In this document: positions 8,501-18,790 of the stretch, piece after piece
How positions within the stretch are numbered: the stretch's first letter is position 1
Layout: each line of letters begins with the position of its first letter
Assembly: GCF_000485595.1 (NCBI RefSeq)
Contig: NW_014577350.1
Span: 96,879-141,197, forward strand
Direction: 5' to 3'
Length of the DNA: 44,319 nt
DNA from: Priapulus caudatus
Lineage: Eukaryota > Priapulida > Priapulimorpha > Priapulimorphida > Priapulidae
The notes under the pieces: generated by a model
The model's database searches: none
What the model was told of the DNA's origin: nothing
The model's input: only the letters and a program-made list of their open reading frames with translations
Position numbers and translations under genes: made by a program

Positions 8501-10436
8501 TACAAGAAATTAAGATCGGTGAGCATATGTACATGATAAGTTACAAATTATGTAAATCTATTCGAAATTGGTGCATGATGAAGATATGTTTCACCCATCT
8601 GCATAGTAAAGCCCTGTTTTACTGTAATCTATCACTGGAGATAATTGTTATGAGAACAAGGTTGCGATGTTCATGTGGATTGTTGCCATAATTGGTATCA
8701 TTAGCATTTCTTCTGCGGACAGCGGTGGCCGACTCCTAGAATGTTTTATTGTATAATGAGCATTGACATTTTTGGCATTGTTGGGGCAAAAAATTTTTGG
8801 CCATGTCAATTCTCAACAATAATCAGCATTGATAAGTTGTAGGTCCAATAATCATCTCCCAGGTATAATGACGGATTGGAATAAAATTTGCTACCTGCAT
8901 GAGTCAATCTTGTTCGTTTTTTACTAGTTTTTACCTGTTTCAAAAAGGAATGGTTTTATACGGTGTGTCTAAGTGCAAAAGTGCTAAGTGCGTAAGTTTC
9001 AATAAAAAATGACTAGCAAGATATTTGGTATACAAGCAGAGTGAAAAAAACAGCACTGTTTTGTTGGTTCATTTTACTGTTGTTTATCCTTTTGCACTTT
9101 TGGTATGAATTACTTCCACAAATCTAGAGATCTTTTAATTCCTGATGAATTACATACAGAACTACTAGGTGGTGTAGTTTAATAATATAGTGATTCGCAT
9201 AACAGTCACATAGTGTTTACTACTGACAATTTATTATGAAATCCCATTTTTAAATGTTTTTTGCAGAGTTATTCTGCATGCCACTGTGTGTCTAATTGCA
9301 TCATCTCTCTACTGTACAGGACGTTCCGTGCGTAGGCTTAGTAATCATAGTGACCCCCAGGTGGCCATCCTTGCTCGCGACATCTGTGCATCGTGGAAAT
9401 CATTTATCAGGGAGCGTCGAAGCCTGCCTATGATTGAAGTCAGAAGTGATGCGAAGACGGAGTGCTTACGGCAATCCGCCAGAAAGCTCATAGCAGAAGC
9501 ACTTGCAATTGTGGTGCGTTTATCCCGTTTATCACTTAGCTGGAGAATCTTTGATGCGTTTGGAGCAATGGTCGATACACGGCTAACGCCAGTGTAGTGT
9601 TGCTGTAGCACAGTATGCATCCCCCTACGGCAAATGCCCCACACGCTCTACATTGCGCATGGGGCTGGACATGTCTAACAAGGCGCATTGCGCGTGATGC
9701 ATGGGGATTTGAACATTATTGCACATGTGCAATAAGCGGGGGGGGGGGGAGCCTTTTGCTATAGGGGATGCTCATTGTACTACACTGGGAGTTGCTGGCC
9801 TGTGAAGTTGGAGGCATGAGAATGAATATGGTCTAGAGGAATAGCATAGTGGTGAGGAATAAAATAATAATAATTATAATAATAAAATAATAATAATTAT
9901 AATAATAAATTATAATAAATTATAATAATAATAATTATAATAATAAAATAATAATAATTATAATAATAAAATAATATAGTGGTGAGGAATAAAATAATAA
10001 TAATAATAATAAATAATAATAGGAATAAATAATAGTGGTGAGGAAACTAGGGTGAAACTGAGCGAATGACATAGAATCGAAAGGGTGGGAGTGAACGAAA
10101 GTAAAGATGGAAAAGCTCACGAGAGAGTGCAATAGAAAACGAGCATTAGAGGCAGAGCAATATGAAGAAAGACAATTAAGGAAAGGGGAGCAGAATTGCA
10201 AGAAAGAGAGGAGAGATGTAGAGGAATAATGACAATAGTTTTACCTATTACAGGAGACTAGTCTGATCGTGGAAAGTATAGAGCGAGAGGTGTATCACCA
10301 GAGTCACAGAATCCTCAACAGCAGCTACAGGAGGACGATACGGAAGCTGGTGTTCAGACTTCGAGCGGAAGATGCTACTGCCGAAAGTGTTCGGCTTGGG
10401 AACATCTCATCCCTTCTGTCTAGCAGCAGGCACTGA
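5422..10436 (+). CDS. TCEANC2: TCEANC2 orthologue (TFIIS N-terminal domain-containing protein 2), complete, four exons
   Basis: A nuclear protein of the TFIIS/LW-domain family. Related domains in TFIIS, elongin A and MED26 bind transcription elongation partners; the exact role of TCEANC2 is little known. Exons 5422-5523, 8377-8518, 9320-9513 and 10254-10436 join without a frame break into 206 codons plus TGA, against about 208 residues in human. Visible landmarks: N-terminal MDKFVVR, as in vertebrates; VVVVED (36-41); the LW-domain helices with KIG-RSVRRLSNHSDPQV (about 80-96) and WK (107-108); VRSDAKTECLRQSARKL (122-138); and a C-terminal IEREVY...YRRTIRKLVFRLR block. Start ATG 5422 encodes the conserved N-terminus. 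Introns are 2853, 801 and 740 bp; intron 1 hosts two MITEs and intron 3 an A/T-rich satellite. It shares a divergent promoter with IQCG. Recognition is from family knowledge; no search was run. Confidence 0.94.
5724..6145. mobile_element. Unclassified MITE in TCEANC2 intron 1
   Basis: A 422-bp segment bounded by inverted termini CCGTACAGACTACGAAT and ATTCGTAGTCTGTACGG; near gtcagacg/cgtctgac the similarity continues inward. No certain target-site duplication is seen, so the family is unassigned. The interior is CpG-rich with several short internal inverted motifs. No ORF of note. Confidence 0.6.
7121..7616. mobile_element. TTAA-flanked MITE (piggyBac-like) in TCEANC2 intron 1
   Basis: A 496-bp segment with about 120-bp inverted arms: 7121-7245 pairs with about 7493-7616. 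The sequence aggctcacaatgcgcatcc recurs inverted at the right end. TTAA occurs at both ends, as left by piggyBac-type insertion. Only the central about 250 bp is single-copy. No transposase is present. Confidence 0.72.
8377..8518 (+). CDS. TCEANC2: TCEANC2 exon 2
   Basis: The acceptor is ttgcatgttttag. There are 47 codons plus 1 nt, encoding GVVVVEDVLRLKAQLEL through to VLQEIKI. The donor is gtgagc. This is the first half of the TFIIS N-terminal (LW) domain. Confidence 0.93.
9320..9513 (+). CDS. TCEANC2: TCEANC2 exon 3
   Basis: The acceptor is tctactgtacag. Two nt complete the split Gly codon, then 64 codons: RSVRRLSNHSDPQVAILAR, ...SWKSF..., RSDAKTECLRQ. The donor is gtgcgt at 9514; a donor 3 nt earlier (gtggtg) is possible but weaker. 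Confidence 0.92.
9857..10033. repeat. A/T trinucleotide satellite in TCEANC2 intron 3
   Basis: AATAAT/ATTATA-type runs, interspersed with recurring agtggtgaggaa blocks near 9848, 9978 and 10034. Hence the array is itself partly tandem with a period of about 130 bp, then a shorter one. Confidence 0.8.
10254..10436 (+). CDS. TCEANC2: TCEANC2 exon 4 and stop
   Basis: The acceptor is ttttacctattacag. There are 60 codons then TGA at 10434-10436. It encodes LIVESIEREVYHQSHRI and SYRRTIRKLVFRLRAE, the family's C-terminal block. Confidence 0.92.
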   Translation, partial: ETSLIVESIEREVYHQSHRILNSSYRRTIRKLVFRLRAEDATAESVRLGNISSLLSSSRH

Positions 10437-10594
10437 GGCATTCAAATCTCGTTAATGACTTGATCGGATTTTATGACGAAATGTTCTTGCCTGCCTATGC
10501 ATGTAGGCTTTTTTATTTTTGTAACTGTATATATTGAAAATGAATAGATTTATTATATTTTTACGCATGTTGTTATTGCTTATTGGCTAGTTAA

Positions 10595-10600
10595 AATAAA
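10595..10600 (+). promoter_or_regulatory. TCEANC2 polyadenylation signal
   Basis: An AATAAA hexamer lies 159 bp after the TCEANC2 stop, in an A/T-rich 3' region. A second AATAAA at 10631-10636 could also serve. The cleavage site is not known. Confidence 0.6.
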
Positions 10601-10636
10601 ATTGCTTACAAAATGCTTATTTCTCACAGGAATAAA

Positions 10637-11650
10637 AAAAAAAAGAGCACACTGCCAAAGAAAAGTCAGAAGTGATTGATATTTTTGAGATGATTATTAG
10701 AAATTATTTGAAAACGTGCTTTGTTAGAGATATTTTGTAATAGCATGACGTTTCACAATTACACCACACACTTTCCAACCCATATTTTCTTTCTGACCCG
10801 ACCTGTTGGTTTCAAGTGTTTTCCCATAGCACTAAGACTACAATCGGCACTAATTTTTTGTAACACACTTTAAAAATTGCTTCTGTGACTAATGAAATGC
10901 GGCGAGAGTCCAGCTATGTATCCGTAATATGGTTCAGCCACTGTAATCATATATTGAAGGTAAATTCCTCTGGTTCTATTATTGCTGTGCCACATGTTGA
11001 CATTGGTGTAATTAGCCCACTCAAACAGGCCACGTTGTTACGTTCTGGTGTTCAAAGTTCAGTATGTAATTAGCACTACTTCCACCCTTTGTTGGCTTAA
11101 ACCTCCAACAGACAGGAGTACGTAATGTTTGTACACAAATGTGTCACTATTCGCCAACAGATGGCGCTCCCCAAACGCAGCATCACATTACCTGATTGCG
11201 CGTGCAGTTGGCTGTCAACAGGTACGTTTATACGGCTGATTAGCAGCAGGTGCGAGAGCTCTCGCTGCGTGCGCCCGCCGCGAACTACAAAGCGAAGCTC
11301 ATACCCTCTGGGAGTCTTCTCTCGCTTATACATTCCGTGGAAGTACAACGTGTTCCTTCTAGTCCTCGCTTTCCGTGGAGATTCAAGCTGATCGTTGGCT
11401 AACGCAGACGTTTCTGATTCTCGCGCGCGCACGTGTTAATTATTGCAAGAACCCGACCTGCGGTAGAAGACAACTGCAGTCACGCTACGAAAGACGCCTG
11501 CAGCAAGTCGTGCCCGTTTCGATGATGGAGGCGCCGACACGCAACTGAGCAGAAGTGTCTTTATGTAAGTAAATCGCCGCTGCGTCCCCAAGCTACGCGC
11601 GATACGCGTTTTCCCCAGTTCTCACATGTTTTTCATGCGAGATATACCTA
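10637..11650. other. Intergenic, no recognised gene
   Basis: Downstream of TCEANC2. Small open frames on both strands (e.g. 11125-11391) overlap each other and match no family I know. At 11152-11166 a short palindrome, cgccaacagatggcg, is visible. Confidence 0.5.
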
Positions 11651-11656
11651 TCATGC

Positions 11657-11730
11657 ATGGCTAATGGCGAAATCGTGATGGCGAAACGTGATGGCGAAAC
11701 GTGATGGCGAAATCGTGATGGCGTGTCGCA
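11657..11730. repeat. Short tandem repeat, unit about 16 bp
   Basis: Four to five copies of a gtgatggcgaaac(t) unit in tandem, with small variations. Confidence 0.75.
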
Positions 11731-12007
11731 TGGCGAATTCGTTTGCGCGACTATACGTTACACTCGCTTGAGCGTTCCCGGCCATCGAAAGCACTGCTGC
11801 TTTGCGCGCGTCTGTGCTATGCACGTTTACACCCCTGCGACTTCTGCATATACATTTGGAGCGAGTGAATAACGGAAGCAAACACCGCACGCGTATCGTC
11901 GTCGTTCTAAGTGACCAATTCGATTCTGCGTGGTGAGGAAAGATGCCGATGGACGACCGAGTGGTTTTAAGGAGATACTGTGGATAAGTTCATCGATGAA
12001 ATATTAG

Positions 12008-13190
12008 GTAGGAACGTGGACCGATGCAGAGGTAGGCATACCCGCGGATCGAATAATGGGAGCAGGCAGGTACGTGGATAGGTAGATGAGGGTTGGTAGG
12101 CCTCCAGATAGAATGATGGGAGCAGGCAGGTACGTCGTGGATAGGTAGATGAGGGTTGGTAGGCATGTGGATAGAATGATGGGAGCAGGCAGGTACGTGG
12201 ATAGGTAGATGAGGGTTGGTAGGCCTGCGGATAGAATGATGGGAGCAGGCAGGTACGTGGATAGGTAGATGAGGGTTGGTATAGGCCTGCAGATAGAATG
12301 ATGGGAACAGACAGGTACGTGGATAGGTAGATGAGGGTTGGTAGGCCTGCGGATAGAATGATGGGAACAGACAGGTACGTGGATAGGTAGATGAGGGTTG
12401 GTAGGCCTGCAGATAGAATGATGGGAACAGACAGGTACGTGGGGTAGGCGTAGATGAGTGGTCGGTATGAGCCTGCGGGTAGAATGGATTGGCAAGCAGG
12501 CGCAGGTAACGCTGGGCTACGGTAGGTGAGTGTGGTAAGCCCTGCGGAGAGATGATGGGAGCAGGCAGGTAGCTAGGGTAGAATAGGATGAGTGTGGTAA
12601 GACCTGCGGATAAGGAATATGGGAGCAGGCAGGTACGTGGGTAGTAGGTGAGTAGTGGTGAAGCCTGCGGTGTAGAAATGATGGGAGCAGGCACAGTACG
12701 GCTGGGTAGGGTATGATGAGTGGCTGGTAACCACTGCGAGTAGCAAGTCGATGGAGCAGGCAGGTATACAAGCGTTGATAATGGTAGATGGGGAGATTGA
12801 TAGTCCTAATGCGGATAGAAATGAGATGGGAGACAGGCGAAGGCTACGTGGATAAAGAATAGAATGGGAGGTTGGGAGGCTTGCGTTGGCGGAAGAATCA
12901 TAATGGGAGGCAGCAGACGGTAACGTGATAGAGTAGATGAGGGTTGGTCAGGCCTGCGATAAGAATGATGGGGAAGCAGGCAAGGTTACGCTGGAATGGT
13001 AATGGAAGGGCTGCTGGTAAGGGCTTTGCAGATGAATGGATGCGGACGCAGGCAGGTAACGTGAATAGGTAGAATGAGGTATAGGTGAGCCTGCAGGATC
13101 GAATTGATGGAGACAGGCAGAGATACATGGATAGGTAGAGTATGGAGGCGTTTGGTAGGAGACCATGTGGATAGAATAGATGAGATAAAC
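12008..13190. repeat. 60-bp minisatellite array
   Basis: Roughly 20 head-to-tail units of about 60 bp. The unit core is atgggagcaggcaggtacgt then ggataggtagatgagggttgg. Units from 12050 to about 12440 are nearly identical; beyond that they carry many one-base indels. The long minus-strand ORF over it (11990-12694) is the periodic translation of the repeat, not a gene. Confidence 0.9.
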
Positions 13191-14270
13191 GTGAAGCGGA
13201 GCAGGGGTAAGGTGGTGCGCGGATGAGAGTGGACGAGTTTAGGGTTGAGCCGCACGTGACCGTAAGAGTGGTGAGGGAAGGTATATGCCGTGGTGGATAG
13301 TCAACGGTAGCTACGTGAGATAGAGGTGAAGGCTAGCTAACCACTTGTAAAGGTAGACCGAGGTGGGTAGCCCGCAGTGACGGAAGGAGAAAGATGCGCG
13401 TAGAGAATAGAATAGTAGATCATGTGGAGCAGGCGCACCGCGTCTCCAGCCTTGATATACTGACCACAACGGAAAACCTGTACCTCTTAAAACATACCGC
13501 TGGCGTGGCCAAATGCCCACATTCACCGCATAACGCAGTTTCGCGATGGCCTACAATATATCGCCCCCCCCCCGCCAGGTAAGCACAACCGGCTAGCCCT
13601 AAGGCACTATAGACTAGTGTTACAGCTAACGGATTACACGATACGCTACAGTAGCCTAGAGACACAATACCGGCTGACAAGCAGGCGGGGTTAAATGTAA
13701 GCAGTATAGTCTAAAAAATCGCACATCCAGCCCTGCCAACCCCTCGTGAAACCCGCCTCCCAGGATCAGATAGCATGGTCACGGAGAACGTAATTATTAA
13801 ACACACGTCGCCAACATAATATGTCTTGAACACGTCTTCTAAATGTCAAGAACACATAACGCTAATTCGCAGGCCCCCCACAACTCAGCCCACACCCACT
13901 CACCACACCCGTCGCGTACGTGTGGTGCGCCGCTGGGTCGCAACTATCGTACAATTGTGTGCGCGGTGTAGCAGAACTCGGGAGTGTGATGTCTCGTGCA
14001 CGCGTATACCGCGTGCGTGCGCTTTGCTTATCTTTGTGTGTATGTTGAGAAAGAGAGAACGCGAGGGTGTGTGCGATGTCACGTGTGCGTGCTGTGCCGT
14101 CAGCGCGCACCTTTCTTACGAGTCGTCGTGCCATGTGTTCCGTATGCCATTGTGCTGTTGTGGTAAGCAATGCGTGTGGGTCTAACTTCAACCTCCGTCA
14201 TGTCAGGTCTAGTATGGGTGCGGCGCGCTTTCGCCTGCCGCCTGTGCGTGTTTTGTTGTGTGTGTGTGTT
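13168..14270. repeat. Direct dispersed duplication, copy A
   Basis: Aligned by eye to 22655-23575 in the same order and strand. Shared landmarks are agatgcgcgtag...tagtagatcatgtggag, cctacaatatat, ggtaagcacaac, gctgacaagcaggcggggtt and the cacccgt(c)gcgtacgtgtg start of the GT-rich part. Copy A has more inserted bases. Confidence 0.8.
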
Positions 14271-14690
14271 GTGTGTGTGTGTGTGTGGTGTGTGGTGTGT
14301 GTGTGTGTGTGCGTGTGGCAATGCGTGCATGGCTTGCGTGCGTGCTTGTGCGTGCATGATGTGGGTAGCGTGCGTACTGTGCGTGTGCGTGCGTGCGTAC
14401 GTGCGTGTGCGTGCGTAGCGTAACAGTGCGTGTGCGCTGTCGTGCGTGCGGTGCGTGCGTGCGTGCGTGCGTGGCCGTATCTTGAAGTGCGTGCAATGTG
14501 TGGGTTGCGTGCGTACGTCGTGTGCGTGCGTACGTGCGTCGTCCGTGCGTGCGTGCGTAAGTGTGTGTGTGTATGTGTGTACTGTTGTGTGCTCGTGTGT
14601 GTGTCCGTAGGTGTGTGTGTGTCGATGTGTGGTATGTGTGATGTGCATGTGTGTCGCGCGATAGTGCATGTGGTAGTGAGACACGAGAGC
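13910..14690. repeat. GT / GTGC compound microsatellite
   Basis: Nearly uninterrupted tgtg and gtgcgtgc runs with interspersed cgta. Open frames on both strands here are Cys/Val or His/Thr translations of the repeat. Confidence 0.9.
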
Positions 14691-14694
14691 AAGG

Positions 14695-15590
14695 TGAAAG
14701 GAGAATATACATATGTCTATCGGTTCCACACATGATCTAAGCAGCAGCCTCGTTGTCGCGGTCCCCTAACACGACAAGAACCGCACCACGAGGGCGCGCC
14801 GCGGGGGAGCGCCGCGCCGGAGCGGAGCCGAGTCGACCAACCGGGAGTAACCGGCGGAGCCAGTCTTGTGAACGTGTATATATTACACGCGTTGTTCCTA
14901 ATGCCATGGGTCGCCGCCGGAAGTTTTGCGAGCAAGCAGCGAGCGTATCTCAAGTCGCTACCATTCGAGTTGTATAGCCATGCGATAACGTAGGAATGAA
15001 ATAAACACGCTTCATCGTTATCGACAGCATCTATGACTCTCGCGAAAACACTGTCGTGTTTTCAGTGCGCTCGTTATCTTAGCTTGATTAGCAGCTTATG
15101 TGTGTGTCGTTCCTGTTGGTTCCATAGAGAACATATTGCAGAATATATGCAATTCGCTGGTAAAATCGTAAACATATAGGAGATTAAAGTATTCGATGTC
15201 GCGAATTTGCTATGTAGCACGACTCGTACATGACGTGTCGTTGAATTAAAAATATGAGGAAAACTTCTAAAGTCCGTAAAAGATTTTTCAAATTCAATAT
15301 CCATTTGACGATCTGATATACGATAGTTAGATATAGAAAAAAAACAAAATACATATTCGTAATTCAAAAATTAAAGTTCTTAATGGCATCTAACATATTA
15401 GTAACATTATTTAACGTAAATACGGAAGCGAAAAATTAGAAGTTGATGATCCACGTAGCCATTGATATAACCGTGATCGTCTGATATCACAGCGCCTAAT
15501 TAATTTGATAGTTTAAAGTGATACAAGCTATTGATAGGGTTGGGATCGCGCACGCGTATATACCGTGTGTAGGGATTTTTTCTGGTTAAG
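14695..15590. repeat. 1.6-kb tandem unit, core a
   Basis: About 0.9 kb of non-repetitive sequence that recurs, diverged, at 16315-17180, offset about 1.6 kb. Shared strings include gtgttttcag, tatcttagcttgat, gatttgctatgtagcacgac-like sequence, and ttgggatcgcgcacgcgt at the end. No conserved reading frame. Confidence 0.8.
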
Positions 15591-16312
15591 TACCGTGTTT
15601 GATGTACGTGATGTGATGTGTGTTGTGTGTAGTGTGTGCGGGGGTTTTTAGGGTTTGGGCGGGGTTTTTGGTGGGTGTTGTGTGTGTGTGTGAAAGTGTC
15701 GTGTGTGTGTGGGCCGTTAACTGTCTGTGTGTGTGTAGTGTGTGTGTGTAGTGTGTGTGTGTGTGACGTCGCGTGACGTCGTGTGCGTGCATGCGTACGG
15801 TGCGTGTGCGTGGCATAACGTGCGTGTAAGCGTCTTGTGTTTGTGTGTGCGTAGCGTGCGTGCGTGCGTGCGTATTTTTGCGGTGCATTGTGAATGGGTG
15901 CGTGCGTGCGCTGCGTATTACTTTGCGTGGCATGTGTGGGTGCGTGCGTGCAGTGCGATACAGGTACGTGTACGTGAGTGTGGTGTGTGTGTATGTGTGA
16001 TGTGTTGTCGCGCGTGCTATGATGTGGGAGTGCTTGTTGTGTCTCGTGTGTGTGTAGTGTAGTGTGTGTGGTGTGTGTGTGTTGTGTTGTGAGTGTAGTC
16101 GTGTGTGGGCGTGCCTAGTCTGGTGTGTGTGTGGGTGTGAGGCGTGCGTAGATCTGATGTGTGTGTGTGTGTAGTGTCGTGTGTGTGTGTGTTGTGTGTG
16201 TGATGTGTGTCGTGCGTGGGCGTGCTTAGTCTGTGTGTAGTGCGTGTGATGTGTGTGTGTGCGTGTAGTGCGTGTGAATGGCGCGCGCGCGTGGTGTGTG
16301 TGTGAGAGAGAA
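15591..16312. repeat. GT-rich compound microsatellite between cores a and b
   Basis: tgtgtgtg, gtgcgtgc and gtgtagtg runs. It belongs to the 1.6-kb tandem unit together with core a. Confidence 0.85.
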
Positions 16313-16314
16313 AG

Positions 16315-17180
16315 AGAGGTGAAAGAGAGATATAATATGTCTGATGGTTACACAGCGTGAGATCCACAGGCAGTCGTTGTCCGGAGCTAAACGAAACGAA
16401 CGCACGTACGGACGAGCAGTCGACCACGCCGATTCGTGAACGTGTATCATTTACCGTTGTGTCCTTATGGCCATGCTGCGGCGCGAGTTTTGCGGAACAA
16501 GCAGCGGACCAGCGTTCCCAAAGGTCGCACCATTCCAGTTGTAAAACTCATCGGTAGACGTGAGGAATGAAAGACAACCGCTTACCAGGTTATCCGACAA
16601 CATCTTTGATTCGCCCGGAAACACTCGTCGTGTTTTCAGACGCGCTGCCTTATCTTAGCTTGATAGCATCTTATGTGTGCGTCGTCCCTAGTTGTTCATC
16701 AGAGAAGCATAATTGCAATATTGCATTTGCTGGTACTAACCCCGGAAACTATATACGGAAGATTAAAGTATCGAATGTGGGCGATTTGCTATGTAGCACG
16801 ACTCCGTCCAATGACGGTGGTCGTTTGAATTAAATTATGAGGAAAAAATTTCAGAAATTCAATAACTTTGAAAGAATCTGATATACGATATGTTAGTTAT
16901 AGAAAATTATAGACAAAACATACATAATTCGCATGCAAAATTCAAAAGTTCTATGCCATGCAACAACAATATATATAGACATGAATATTCAGTAACATTA
17001 TATAACGTGGAAGCACCAAAAATTAGAAGTTGATGATCACGTAGCAAGTTGACTATTACTCGCCTGATACCGCTGAATTATAACAGGCGCTAATTAATTT
17101 GAATTAGTTTAAAATGATAACAAGACTATTGATATGGTTGGGATCGCGCACGCGTTAAATACGTGTGTAGGAAATTTTGG
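16315..17180. repeat. 1.6-kb tandem unit, core b
   Basis: Second, diverged copy of core a in direct orientation, followed by its own GT run. Differences are mostly short indels. Confidence 0.8.
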
Positions 17181-17204
17181 TTTATGTGGCGTGTATTGTA
17201 TAAC

Positions 17205-17250
17205 GTGTGTGTGTGTGTGTGTGATGTGTGTGTGTAGTGTGTGTGTGTGT

Positions 17251-17292
<42 letters not shown>

Positions 17293-17318
17293 CGTACTCA
17301 TGTGTGTGTGTTGTGATG

Positions 17319-17349
<31 letters not shown>

Positions 17350-17450
17350 GTGTGTTGTGTGTGTGTGTGGGCGCGCGCGTGCGTGTGTGTGCATATGTGT
17401 GTGTGTGCGCGCGTGTGTATGTGAGTGCATGTGCGCGTGCGTGCGCAACA
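17205..17450. repeat. GT microsatellite after core b
   Basis: (GT)n with gtgc and cgcg interruptions, partly pure for more than 40 bp. Confidence 0.9.
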
Positions 17451-18230
17451 CTTTTTGCTACATGTTGTTCGAGTCGCTTCTCAATTACCAATTTCAGGAG
17501 GTGGTTTTTTCTGCTAAATTTCCTCTGTGGTAGCGGTGGATAACATACCATCACCGCGGTACGCATGTATCATTGCAATGTATTGTAACACGAATATATA
17601 GGTTTTTTTGCGTATGGCTTGCGTGCCAGTTGAATCCAGTATTTTGCATCTTCACTTATAATAATCATATGCTCATAATGTTCGATACAACTGTCACACT
17701 GGTAGTCGTGACAGTCGAACTTCCCAATGTCTGTTGCTTTACGTTGTAACTGCACAACGTAACATTGTGCATATGATATGCATTTCGTCGTAATGCGAGG
17801 GCAATGTTTGAAGTATAAAATTTTTCGTCTAGTAACACAGATAAGGGTGGTATCGGGGAAGAAGAGATAATGAAATTACCTAATCTTGATGAAATCATGC
17901 GTTTGATTTTCATATGTAGCCAGATTACGCTTGTAGAATGTCATTTGCGGCTTCTCTGTCGTTCGTGGCAGTGTACACCGAATGTTACTGGTTTTAATTG
18001 CAAATGTCCAATTCCCCTTTTACGACTTCACAAACTCTATTTCTGTAATTTAAATTAAACTATGATATTTGCTATTGGCTTGTTGGGAGATTCTTCGAGT
18101 CTAGCTACTGTGGATTTTCTGTCAAAAGTCAGCAAAGGAGAAAAACAGAAACAAAGACGTCAAATAATGTTAAAAAATAAGAGGATAAAAGAGAATTGTT
18201 AAATATTAATAAAGAAAACAAGGGCGAAAT
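17451..18230. other. No recognised feature
   Basis: Mixed-composition sequence. Short ORFs on both strands match no known family. Confidence 0.4.
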
Positions 18231-18235
18231 CACGA

Positions 18236-18306
18236 TTACGAGATAGAGATAGAGAGAACGAGATCGCGAGAGAGATTGAGAGAGAACGAGAGAGCGAGAG
18301 ATAGAT

Positions 18307-18338
<32 letters not shown>

Positions 18339-18790
18339 CAAAAAAGCGAGAGTGAGAAAAAGAGAGAGGTCGAAAAGGATACAAAGGTGATCTCGAGCAA
18401 GTTGAAGAGTAGATGCAAGCGAAAGAGAGCGCCCACGGGGAGAGAGAATTGGATTTTTAAAACGAGAGCGAGATAGAGTGCAAGAAGGGCAAGGGCGACG
18501 ACAAAGAAAGGGAGAAACGAGACAACGCGCGAGGGCAAGATAGAGAGCTAGTGAACGAGATGGGAGAGAGAGAAAAAGAAATAGGAAAAGAAAAGAAAGA
18601 GAAAGAAATAGGAGAAGAAAAGAAAGAGAGGGATATAATAAGAACCACACCGAGTAAGCGTACGCGAGAGATGGCGAAAGCGAAAAAGGGCGTGAAGGAG
18701 AAATCGCGAAGACGGAAGAGCGAGAGAGGAAAAGAGCGAGAGAGAAAAAGAGCGATAGAGAAATAACGGGAGCAGGATAGAAACAGAGAC
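18236..18790. repeat. Purine-rich GA tract
   Basis: About 550 bp in which the plus strand is overwhelmingly A and G (gagaga, gaaaga, gcgaga). Long Ser/Leu/Phe frames on the minus strand follow from the composition and are not genes. Confidence 0.85.

Noticed and set aside
11990-12694. 234-codon minus-strand ORF with a periodic Pro/Tyr-rich pattern
   Set aside because: It is the 60-bp minisatellite read in frame (60 is divisible by 3); it breaks where the units gain indels.
12008-13190. CRISPR-like regular spacing
   Set aside because: The whole 60-bp unit repeats with no unique spacers, and the genome is animal.
14100-14733. Long overlapping ORFs of His/Thr or Cys/Val repeats (also at 17126-17566, 23257-23661, 28857-29308, 32051-32396, 37231-37678)
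   Set aside because: They are translations of CA/GT and ACGC repeats, open in several frames and on both strands at once.
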